From Pseudomonadota bacterium (GTDB lineage: Bacteria; Myxococcota_A; UBA796; CAJQPC01), in assembly GCA_024228935.1 (NCBI GenBank), contig JAAESX010000204.1:1-64000 (forward strand): DNA of 64,000 bases. The letters are read 5' to 3'. The notes under the pieces were generated by a model. The model saw nothing but the letters and a program-made list of their open reading frames with translations, did no database searches and was not told the origin of the DNA. Position 1 is the stretch's first letter, and each line of letters starts with the position of its first letter. Made by a program: the position numbers and the translations under genes. This document shows, in pieces, positions 50,679-57,866 of this stretch.

Positions 50679-51738
50679 CGACGGCCAGGAAAAAAGACAT
50701 GACGCAACCGACAAGAAGAAGTCGGACGCTGCGGAGAAAGGCCAGATCGTCAAGTCACAGGAGCTGTCCAGCGCGACGGTCCTGCTGGTCGGCGCCGCGT
50801 CGCTCGCGTTCGCTTCCGGACCCGCGGCCCGAGCCATCGAGCAGCTCATCCTCTGGTGCTGGGACCTGTCGGGCGAGCAGGTGCTGGACGCCAGCTCGGC
50901 CGGCCTGCTGCTGACCCGAGCAGGCGAGGCGCTCGCCACCGCCATCGCCGTCCCGCTCGGCCTCATCTCCATCGCCGTCATCGCGGTCGGCTTCGCGCAG
51001 ACCCGTTTCCAGATGGCGTGGAAGGCGCTCGAGCCCAAGCCTGAGAGGCTCGATCCCACCGAGGGCTTCAAGCAGAAGTTCATGTCCTGGACACCGCTGA
51101 TGGAGCTCGCCAAGGGCGTCACCAAGCTCGGCGCCCTGGGTGGGCTGATGTACTGGGCGCTCGCGGACGAGGTCGAGCAGCTGCCGGTCATGGCCGCGCT
51201 CTCGGCCGACCAGCAGCTCGCGATGTTCGTGGACCTGGGCTGGACGCTGGTGCTCACGGCGGTCCCGCTGGTGCTCGTCATCGCGGTCGCCGACTACGCC
51301 TACAACTCCTGGAAGACCGGCGAGGACCTCAAGATGACCGACCAGGAGGTCAAGGAGGAGCGCAAGCAGCAGGACGGAGACCCGTACATGAAGGCCGCGC
51401 GTCGGAGCCGCCAGCGCATGATCTCCATGGGCATCGGGCTGGCAAAGGTCCGCGACGCCGACCTCATCATCACGAACCCGACGCACTACGCCATCGCCAT
51501 CCGCTACCGGAAGGACGAGGCGCCGGCGCCGGTCATCCTGGCGATGGGCGTCGACCACATGGCGATGAAGATCCGAGCCGAGGCCCGGAAGCACGACGTC
51601 ATCCGCGTCGAGAACCGGGCGCTGGCGCGGGCGCTCTACGCCAGCGGCCAGATCGGCCAGATGGTCCCCGAGGAGCTCTTCGCGCCGGTCGCCAAGGTCC
51701 TGGCGGTGGTCCTTCGCAAGCGGCGGAAGAGCGCCTGA
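50671..51738 (+). CDS. flhB: FlhB export-switch protein
   Basis: The 355-residue protein has four helices and a cytoplasmic C-domain with the autocleavage motif N269-P-T-H, which cuts between Asn and Pro and enables the switch from hook to filament export. The start D-K-K-K-S-D-A-A-E-K-G-Q-I-V-K-S is typical. The GTG overlaps fliR. No flhA follows; the next gene is convergent. Confidence 0.96.
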   Translation: MADDGQEKRHDATDKKKSDAAEKGQIVKSQELSSATVLLVGAASLAFASGPAARAIEQLILWCWDLSGEQVLDASSAGLLLTRAGEALATAIAVPLGLISIAVIAVGFAQTRFQMAWKALEPKPERLDPTEGFKQKFMSWTPLMELAKGVTKLGALGGLMYWALADEVEQLPVMAALSADQQLAMFVDLGWTLVLTAVPLVLVIAVADYAYNSWKTGEDLKMTDQEVKEERKQQDGDPYMKAARRSRQRMISMGIGLAKVRDADLIITNPTHYAIAIRYRKDEAPAPVILAMGVDHMAMKIRAEARKHDVIRVENRALARALYASGQIGQMVPEELFAPVAKVLAVVLRKRRKSA

Positions 51739-51748
51739 GTCGAGCGGG

Positions 51749-52324
51749 TCAGTCCCGCCAGACCTCGACCTCGTGCAGGACGACGTCCTCGATCGGACGG
51801 TCGCCGCGGCCCTTCGGGACCGATGCGATGACGTCGATCAGGGCGTCGTTCTCGATGACCTTGCCGAAGACAGCGTGCTTGCCGTCGAGCCAGGCCGTGG
51901 GGACCTGGCAGACGAAGAACTGCGAGCCGTTGGTGTCGGGGCCGGCGTTCGCCATGGACAGCGTGCCCTTGCCCGTGTGCTTGAGCTCCTTGTGGAACTC
52001 GTCCTTCCAGCGGTAGCCGGGACCGCCGCGACCGGTGCCCTCAGGGTCACCGCCCTGGAGCATGAAGTTCTCGATCACGCGATGGAAGATCGTGCCGCTG
52101 TACAGGGGCTCGGTGGTCTTCCGACCCTGCTTCTCCCACTCGACCTTGCCGGTGGCCAGGCCGACGAAGTTGGCGACCGTGCGAGGCGCGCGCTTGTCGT
52201 AGAGCTCGGCGACCATGTCGCCCTGGCTGGTCTTGAAGCGGCAGTACAGCGGACCGTCGCCGGGGAACATCTCCTGGATGTCGGGAGCCGGGGTGTCGGG
52301 GGCGCTGCGGCGGAAGAAGGACAT
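51749..52324 (-). CDS. Cyclophilin-type peptidyl-prolyl isomerase
   Basis: The 191-residue protein has a roughly 25-residue N-terminal extension, then a cyclophilin domain with F-H-R-V-I, F-M-L-Q-G-G-D, S-M-A-N-A-G-P-D-T-N-G-S-Q-F-F and H-A-V-F-G-K-V. Catalytic Arg and Gln residues are present. No signal peptide is visible, so it is likely cytoplasmic. The ATG at 52324 has GAGGT 6 bases upstream; the stop is 10 bases from flhB's. Confidence 0.93.
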   Translation of the reverse strand: MSFFRRSAPDTPAPDIQEMFPGDGPLYCRFKTSQGDMVAELYDKRAPRTVANFVGLATGKVEWEKQGRKTTEPLYSGTIFHRVIENFMLQGGDPEGTGRGGPGYRWKDEFHKELKHTGKGTLSMANAGPDTNGSQFFVCQVPTAWLDGKHAVFGKVIENDALIDVIASVPKGRGDRPIEDVVLHEVEVWRD

Positions 52325-52380
52325 GCGAACCTCGTTTGCGAAGGCGCGCAGACTATCCGCCTCGTCGGCGTCGGGCCGGT

Positions 52381-52824
52381 CTACAGGTGGCGGACCAGGG
52401 CGACCTGGCGGCAGCGCGGCAGACGCGGGCAGCGCAGGCACTGTCGATCCCGCTTCTCGGGCAGGGCGGACATCTCGGCGCGCACGAAGCCCAGAGACTC
52501 GTACGGAGCGGGGTCCGCGGCCAGGATGAACGCGCGGTCGACACCCATCGACTTCGCTTCCTCGAGGACGGCCGTCATCAGCTCGTCGAGCAGCTCGGGC
52601 TCCCGGCACACCACGGCGCCGATCTCGGCCAGGTGCACGTCGACCAGCGAGACGCTCGCGAGCCCCACCAGCCCCTCGTCATCCACGACGAGCGTGTAGT
52701 CCCGGAGGCCCTTCACGATCGAGAGCCGGGTGCGCGGGAGGAGCTCCTCGTTCAGCACGTGGGGCGCCATCAGGCTCTGCATGGCGGGGACGTCGGCCAC
52801 CGTGGGCTTGCGAAGCGCGAGCAT
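52381..52824 (-). CDS. ArgA-like GNAT N-acetyltransferase
   Basis: The 147-residue protein is a single GNAT domain: D-V-P-A-M-Q-S-L near the start, L-A-E-I-G-A-V-V in the acetyl-CoA strand region, Y-E-S-L-G-F-V-R. It has a C-terminal Cys cluster C-L-R-C-P-R-L-P-R-C. Short stand-alone N-acetylglutamate synthases have a very similar Cys-rich tail after L-P-E-K, so arginine biosynthesis is likely, but other amino-acid acetyltransferases are possible. GAGGAGAGG precedes the ATG. An imperfect palindrome lies upstream. Confidence 0.75.
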   Translation of the reverse strand: MLALRKPTVADVPAMQSLMAPHVLNEELLPRTRLSIVKGLRDYTLVVDDEGLVGLASVSLVDVHLAEIGAVVCREPELLDELMTAVLEEAKSMGVDRAFILAADPAPYESLGFVRAEMSALPEKRDRQCLRCPRLPRCRQVALVRHL

Positions 52825-52848
52825 GCGGACCTCTCCTCGTTGTCTGTA

Positions 52849-52874
52849 TGACTATGCAACGTTTTGCATAATCA
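52849..52874. promoter_or_regulatory. Palindromic operator candidate upstream of the acetyltransferase
   Basis: TGACTATGCAA and TTGCATAATCA form 11-bp arms with one mismatch around CGTT, in an AT-rich island. It lies 25-50 bases upstream of the argA-like start. Its position suggests an operator, possibly for ArgR, whose boxes are also AT-rich inverted repeats with TGCAT-like halves in some lineages. The identification of the regulator is only a guess. Confidence 0.5.
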
Positions 52875-52891
52875 CGCAAGAAAACGCATGC

Positions 52892-54229
52892 TCAGTCTTT
52901 CTTGAAGATCCGCCCCAGGACGCGGCGGGCACTGGTCGAAGCACGCCAGGTGGGGCTGTCGTGGACCTCGGCCAGCCGTGTCCTCACCTGGGCGAGCTCC
53001 TGGGCGAGTCCCGCGGCCGGATCGTGTCCAGGACGCATCCGGACGGCCCGGTCGATCCACTCCCGCAGGCCGCGGGTCGCGGGCTCGAGGCCGTAGCGAC
53101 TGGTGAGGTAGCCCTGGAGTCGAGCGGTCTGCGTGCCGTCGTCACCCTCTTCCCACATCCGGACGAGCGCGCCCCGGAGCCCGGAGGCGTCGCCCATCCG
53201 GACCGGGACGAGCATGCGGATGCCGGCCAGCTCGCGCGTCAGGTCCGAGCACGGCGTCGCGATGACTCCGAGCCCCTGCTGGGCGAAGAACAGGACCCGC
53301 GTGCGGGTGCCCAGCTCGGCCTCGGCGCCAGGCCGATCGAGCGTGATCCCGACGTGCGCTCGCGACAGCAGGGCGGGCAGCACGTGGTGCGGTACCCAGC
53401 CGTGGAACGTGAACCGGCTCGCATGGGGACTCGACAGCGCCGCCGAGCGGAAGCGGTCGTAGCTCTCGGTGTGGTGACCGGGGATGCCGCCGCCGGTCGA
53501 GAGGACCGACAGCCCCGGGACCTCGTCCATCGCCTGGAGCAGGCCGTCGAGCAGCGTGTCGGTGTCCAACCACGTGTTGTACCCACCGCACAGGGCGACC
53601 ACGAGCTCGGAGCGGGGCTCCCGCTCGCGAGGCATCCCGCCCGGAAGCGCGCCGAACCCGAAGACCGCCGGAAGGATCTCGACCCACGGGTGCTCGGAGG
53701 GGTTCTCGCCAAGGCGTCCGAGCATTCCGAGCTGGCCGAGCAGGGCCGCTCGCTGGGTCTGGGAGATGGCCCCGAACGCGTCCGCCCGCTGGTACGCAGG
53801 CAGCCAGGCCTCGCGCATCGTGTCGGTGTGGTCGCGCTCTCCGGCATGGGCGTTCTTCGCCTGGGCCTCGGCGAAGGGGTCACCCGGGACGTCGATGAAC
53901 AGCGGCTCGTCGCCGACCGTCAGCGCAGCGACACGGGCCGGCTCGAAGGGGCCTGCGGAGACCACCCGGTCGGGGGCGACCTCGAGGCGCAGGGCACGCA
54001 CCGTCTCGATGTGGGAGGGGTCAGCGCGGTCGATGCGCACCACCCGGACCGGCGTGCCTCGGAAGCTCCAGGAGTCCTCACCTGGCGCGTCGCTCATCAG
54101 CGCGACGACGACCTCGTGCCCTGCCTCGGCCAGCGTCTCGAGGAACCAGGCCGTGCGCAGCTGGGGAAAGCCGAGCCGCTCGGGCTCGTCGCGAGGGAGC
54201 GGACCGCTGCCGATGAGGAGGACCTTCAT
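52892..54229 (-). CDS. Glycosyltransferase, GT-B fold
   Basis: The 445-residue protein starts with the GT-B N-terminal pattern (M-K-V-L-L-I-G-S-G-P-L-P) and contains a second Rossmann domain (V-A-L-C-G-G-Y-N-T, about residue 220; F-H-G-W-V-P-H-H near 295; E-A-E-L-G-T-R-T-R near 325, the nucleotide-sugar-binding region). Sugar and acceptor are unknown. A short coiled-coil/basic tail ends in I-F-K-K-D. It lies 33 bases after a Wzt-like ATPase gene, so surface polysaccharide or glycoprotein synthesis is likely. Confidence 0.8.
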   Translation of the reverse strand: MKVLLIGSGPLPRDEPERLGFPQLRTAWFLETLAEAGHEVVVALMSDAPGEDSWSFRGTPVRVVRIDRADPSHIETVRALRLEVAPDRVVSAGPFEPARVAALTVGDEPLFIDVPGDPFAEAQAKNAHAGERDHTDTMREAWLPAYQRADAFGAISQTQRAALLGQLGMLGRLGENPSEHPWVEILPAVFGFGALPGGMPREREPRSELVVALCGGYNTWLDTDTLLDGLLQAMDEVPGLSVLSTGGGIPGHHTESYDRFRSAALSSPHASRFTFHGWVPHHVLPALLSRAHVGITLDRPGAEAELGTRTRVLFFAQQGLGVIATPCSDLTRELAGIRMLVPVRMGDASGLRGALVRMWEEGDDGTQTARLQGYLTSRYGLEPATRGLREWIDRAVRMRPGHDPAAGLAQELAQVRTRLAEVHDSPTWRASTSARRVLGRIFKKD

Positions 54230-54262
54230 GCCCGTGCACTATCACCCCTGGCCAAGCAGGAT

Positions 54263-55687
54263 TCACTCGGAGATGTCGGCCCCGTCTCCCTCGATGTGCG
54301 CGATCAGGCCCCAGGCGTGGTCCAGCTGGACCAGCCCGTGGTCCTCGTTCTTCTGCGCCACCTCGAAGCTGTACAGGCGGTTGTGCCAGACGTGCGGCTT
54401 GAGGTGGTTCTTGTCGAACACGGCGATGGACACCCGGTAGGTGCCCGACAGCAACGGCAGCGCCGAGTACCGGACGAAGAACGTGTAGATGCCGTGGTAG
54501 GTCCCATCCAGCACGTTGTCGAAGCGCGTGTTGGGGCCGTACACATAGGTGCCGTCGTTCCGATGGATGGCCACGCCGAGGATCGGCCGCTCGACGGGCT
54601 CGGTGGTCCGGAACGTGACCGCCACGATCAGGTCCTCGCCGGTCCGGAACCGCTCGCGCACCTGACCGCGTCCGTCGAGCATCTGCACGCTCAACACGCG
54701 GACCTCGCCGCTGCCGATGAGCACGGCGTTCTCGCCCTCGTAGTTCTCGAACGGGGTCGTCTCGACCTCTTCGGCCCACATCTCGGCGGCTTCCGGGAGC
54801 GCGCAGGCCTCGTCGACCGCGCGGCGCAGGTCGGGGTCGTCGATCGTGGCGCGGTAGCTGGGCTTGGGGGCCTCGGGCAGCTCGCCGTGGGGCGTCTCGT
54901 GGACCAGCGTCGGCCGAGTGGGGCGCATCGCGCCGGCCAGCTCGCGGTCCAGGTCCATGTACCGGTCGACCACCTCTCGCGCCGGGCCCAGCGCGCGGAC
55001 CTGGCCCCGGTCGAGCCACATCGCGTCGTCACACAGGCTGCGGATCGCGTGCAGGTCGTGACTGACGAGCACGATGGTCCGACCCATCGTCAGGAACTCC
55101 TCGATCTTCGAGATGCACTTGCGCTGGAAGTACTGGTCGCCGACAGCGAGCACCTCGTCGACCAGGAAGACCTCGCTGTCCATGTGCGCCGCGATTCCGA
55201 AGCCGAGCCGGAGCGCCATGCCCGAGGAGTACGTGCGCACCGGGTAGTCGATGAACTCGCCCAGCTCGGCGAACTCGATCATGTGCGGGAGCCGCGCCTC
55301 GACCTCGTCGCGCCGCATGCCGAGCAGCGAGCAGTTCAGGTGGATGTTCTCTCGACCGGTGAAGTTGCTGTGGAAGCCGAGCCCCAGATCCAGGAGCGTG
55401 GAGATGGGCGCGCGCACCTCGAGCGCCCCGCGGGTCGGCTCGCTGATGCCTGCGATGAGCTTCAGCAGCGTGGACTTGCCGGCGCCGTTGGCACCGATGA
55501 CCCCGAAGGACCGGCCCCTGCGCACGGTGAAGTCCAGGTTCCGGAGCGCCCAGTGCTCCTCGTGGTGCTTGCGATGGCCGAAGAACTCGAAGAACCGCGA
55601 GCGGTCGTTCAAGTAGATGTCGAAGCGCTTGCTGACGCTTCTCGCCTGGATGACCCAGTCGGTCGTGTCCGGCTCGGTGTCCGCCAT
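54263..55687 (-). CDS. Wzt-type polysaccharide ABC ATPase with C-terminal carbohydrate-binding domain
   Basis: The 474-residue protein has an ABC domain of the O-antigen/teichoic-acid exporter type: Walker A G-A-N-G-A-G-K-S (about 67-74), signature Y-S-S-G-M and Walker B F-L-V-D-E-V. A beta-sandwich Wzt C-domain follows (about 330-474; G-T-Y-V-Y-G-P-N-T, S-G-T-Y-R-V-S-I-A-V-F-D). Such C-domains bind the exported glycan's cap. The usual partner permease (Wzm) is not adjacent. Divergent from the nuclease gene across 52 bases. Confidence 0.88.
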   Translation of the reverse strand: MADTEPDTTDWVIQARSVSKRFDIYLNDRSRFFEFFGHRKHHEEHWALRNLDFTVRRGRSFGVIGANGAGKSTLLKLIAGISEPTRGALEVRAPISTLLDLGLGFHSNFTGRENIHLNCSLLGMRRDEVEARLPHMIEFAELGEFIDYPVRTYSSGMALRLGFGIAAHMDSEVFLVDEVLAVGDQYFQRKCISKIEEFLTMGRTIVLVSHDLHAIRSLCDDAMWLDRGQVRALGPAREVVDRYMDLDRELAGAMRPTRPTLVHETPHGELPEAPKPSYRATIDDPDLRRAVDEACALPEAAEMWAEEVETTPFENYEGENAVLIGSGEVRVLSVQMLDGRGQVRERFRTGEDLIVAVTFRTTEPVERPILGVAIHRNDGTYVYGPNTRFDNVLDGTYHGIYTFFVRYSALPLLSGTYRVSIAVFDKNHLKPHVWHNRLYSFEVAQKNEDHGLVQLDHAWGLIAHIEGDGADISE

Positions 55688-55739
55688 TCGGCCGAGTGTA
55701 GCGCGGTGGTAGTCTCGCGGTGCTCTGGCACACCTCTCG

Positions 55740-56285
55740 ATGATGGCAACCCCCCTCCTGACGCTCGTCCTTCTCGCGGCCTGTTCGCCTTTCGACGAGC
55801 GGATCCCGATGTTCGGCGAATCGGCCGAGTTCGAGGCCTGCGACGCCACGCGCGACGCGACGGTGGGCTGCGTCATCGACGGGGACACGCTGGACCTGGA
55901 GACGTGTGGCGGCGAGCGCATCCGACTGCTCGGCGTCGACACGCCCGAGGTCCACGAGGTCGAGGAGCCGGACTGCTACGGCCCCGAGGCATCCCAGGCG
56001 CTGAAGGACCTGCTGAGCGACGAGCCCCCGCTGACCCTGCAGTTCGACGAGCTCTGCACGGACACCTACGGGCGCACGCTGGCGTATGTGTTCGCCGAGG
56101 TCCCGGGCTCGGGCACAGACAGCGGCCTGGACACCGAAGTCGTCTTCTTGAACGAGTACATGTTGAGCGAGGGCTACGCCCGCTTCCTGGAGGTGGGGGT
56201 CGAACTCCGTCGCCGGGCTGAGCTGATGGCCGCCGAGCAGGAAGCCAAGGAGGCCGGTCGCGGTCTCTGGGGCGCTTGCGAGTGA
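55740..56285 (+). CDS. SNase-like nuclease lipoprotein
   Basis: The 181-residue protein has a lipobox L-L-A-A-C15 and a staphylococcal-nuclease (SNase) domain. It shows V-I-D-G-D-T-L-D-L, R-I-R-L-L-G-V-D-T-P-E (catalytic Arg and Asp/Glu), Y-G-R-T-L-A-Y-V and the end G-R-G-L-W-G-A-C. Extra cysteines (about 37, 44, 55, 77, 103) may form disulfides. It likely degrades extracellular or periplasmic DNA/RNA. Start at the first of two Met codons. Confidence 0.9.
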   Translation: MMATPLLTLVLLAACSPFDERIPMFGESAEFEACDATRDATVGCVIDGDTLDLETCGGERIRLLGVDTPEVHEVEEPDCYGPEASQALKDLLSDEPPLTLQFDELCTDTYGRTLAYVFAEVPGSGTDSGLDTEVVFLNEYMLSEGYARFLEVGVELRRRAELMAAEQEAKEAGRGLWGACE

Positions 56286-56292
56286 GGATCCG

Positions 56293-57300
56293 ATGAGTAG
56301 TGAAGCGGTTGCCCCCCGACTGATCGCCTCCCTGGAGGAGATCACCCACTGGCGCGAAGGCGCCGAGAAAGAGGCTCGACAGCAGCTCGAAGAGGTCGAC
56401 GTCGAAGAGGCGCGCCTCAAGAAGGCCATCGAGGACCTGCAGACCCAGATCGTGGGGCTCGACACGCTCCGAGGCGAGGTCCGCGCCCGGGTCGACGAGC
56501 TGGACGACCAGGAGATCGCCAAGAGCTACCAGGCCGTCGTCGACAGCCTGGACGCGGACTCCGAGCTGCTGGACGGTCGGTCGGCCCTGGTCGCCGAGCG
56601 CCGCGCCGAGCTGCGCGACAAGGCCGAGAAGCTGCTCGCCGACCCCGAGCTCGCCAGCGCGATCGACGAGTTCGAGCGCTTCCGCGAGATGGAGACGGGG
56701 CTGTCCAGCCTGCCGGCCAGCTACCGGAAGGCCATCCTCGACCACCACCAGGCGGTCAAGCGGCGCCTGACCCTGGTCTTCGAGACGCTCGAGGGCGCGC
56801 CCGAGCCCCTCGACGCCCCGACTGCCGGCATCGCCATCGTCGCCTCGGTCGACCCCAGCGAGGGTCCGCCCGAGTCGCTGGTGATGGTCCTCCCGGTCGA
56901 CGCCGGGCTGTACGACAACTGGGCCGACGCGGGGGAGAGCGTCTCCGCCACCCTGGCCTACCGCATGGTCGCCGCCGCCGCGACGCTCGCCGAGCGCGCC
57001 GGCGTGCCGGGCGCCCCCATCGCCTACCGCTCGTTCGAGGGCAAGCTCACCATCCAGGTCTGGTTCGGTGACTCCGACCCCGAGGGCGACCTCAAGGAGC
57101 TCGCCGCCGGCATCCTCGACGAGGTCCGGTTCTCGGCCACCGAGCTGAGCACCGCGGCCACCGAGCTGTACACGCTCTGGCTGCCGCCGGACGTCCTCAA
57201 TCCGCCCGAGGAAGAGGACGACGACGAGAGCGAATCGAGCGCCGAGCCGGACGCCGCCGCGGTGTTCGAGGAAGAGCTGTTCGGAACGGAGGAGGACTGA
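56293..57300 (+). CDS. Coiled-coil protein, unknown function
   Basis: The 335-residue soluble protein has an N-terminal coiled coil (about 10-85), a second helical part to about 170, and a C-terminal alpha/beta domain (about 175-305) with V-M-V-L-P-V-D and Q-V-W-F-G-D strands, ending in a Glu/Asp-rich tail. The family is not recognised. Its stop overlaps the next gene's ATG (TGATG), so the two products are likely partners. It starts 7 bases after the nuclease gene. Confidence 0.6.
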   Translation: MSSEAVAPRLIASLEEITHWREGAEKEARQQLEEVDVEEARLKKAIEDLQTQIVGLDTLRGEVRARVDELDDQEIAKSYQAVVDSLDADSELLDGRSALVAERRAELRDKAEKLLADPELASAIDEFERFREMETGLSSLPASYRKAILDHHQAVKRRLTLVFETLEGAPEPLDAPTAGIAIVASVDPSEGPPESLVMVLPVDAGLYDNWADAGESVSATLAYRMVAAAATLAERAGVPGAPIAYRSFEGKLTIQVWFGDSDPEGDLKELAAGILDEVRFSATELSTAATELYTLWLPPDVLNPPEEEDDDESESSAEPDAAAVFEEELFGTEED

Positions 57301-57791
57301 TGTCACTGTCGAAGCTCGAGCGCCTGACCCTGGCCGATGTGGCCGGCGAGCTGGCCATCCACCCGTTCGACCTCATCCGCATCCTCGTCGCTGAGCGGTG
57401 CGTCACCGACAACCTGCGCTTCGACCGCCCCCAGGTCGACGTCATCCGGCGCGCCGGTGGCATCGAGACCTGGTGGACGGCGGACTCGACGCGCTCGGAT
57501 GACAGCATCCTGGCCCGCGGTCTCCTGCGCGACGTCTGCGAGCAGCTGGTCGCCCGGGGGGTCGTCGGCGACAACGCCACCCGCCTGGACAACGTGCTCC
57601 GCGGACTCGAGACCAGCGAGCAGCACATCGTGCGCGCCCTGGTCCAGGGCCTCATCCAGCTGGGTGTGCTCGGCTCTCGCAGCTCGGCGCGGGGCCTGTA
57701 CGTGTCCATCGTCGAGGGCCGCGAGTACGCCGTGGCCGACCTCGCCGAGGGCGGCGACGTGCCCGAAGAGCTGGCTGAACTCTGGAGCTGA
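57300..57791 (+). CDS. Small helical protein coupled to the coiled-coil gene
   Basis: The 163-residue soluble protein has an N-terminal helical bundle (L-T-L-A-D-V-A-G-E-L, F-D-L-I-R-I-L-V) that recalls small helix-turn-helix folds, and a C-terminal winged-helix-like part (L-I-Q-L-G-V-L; G-L-Y-V-S-I-V-E-G). No family is recognised. It is translationally coupled to the preceding gene. DNA or protein binding is plausible, not shown. Confidence 0.58.
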   Translation: MSLSKLERLTLADVAGELAIHPFDLIRILVAERCVTDNLRFDRPQVDVIRRAGGIETWWTADSTRSDDSILARGLLRDVCEQLVARGVVGDNATRLDNVLRGLETSEQHIVRALVQGLIQLGVLGSRSSARGLYVSIVEGREYAVADLAEGGDVPEELAELWS

Positions 57792-57866
57792 GCGAGGCGC
57801 TGAGAACGTTTCCGCGTCTGCGGCGGTACACTCGCTGAGCCCGATGACCGGGCAGGAGGCGCGGCC

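Noticed and set aside
52730..56221. A 1,163-codon open frame on the plus strand
   Set aside because: It lies antisense to the glycosyltransferase and Wzt-type ATPase genes, has an Arg/Gln/Asp-rich composition typical of GC-rich shadow frames, and shows no recognisable domain.
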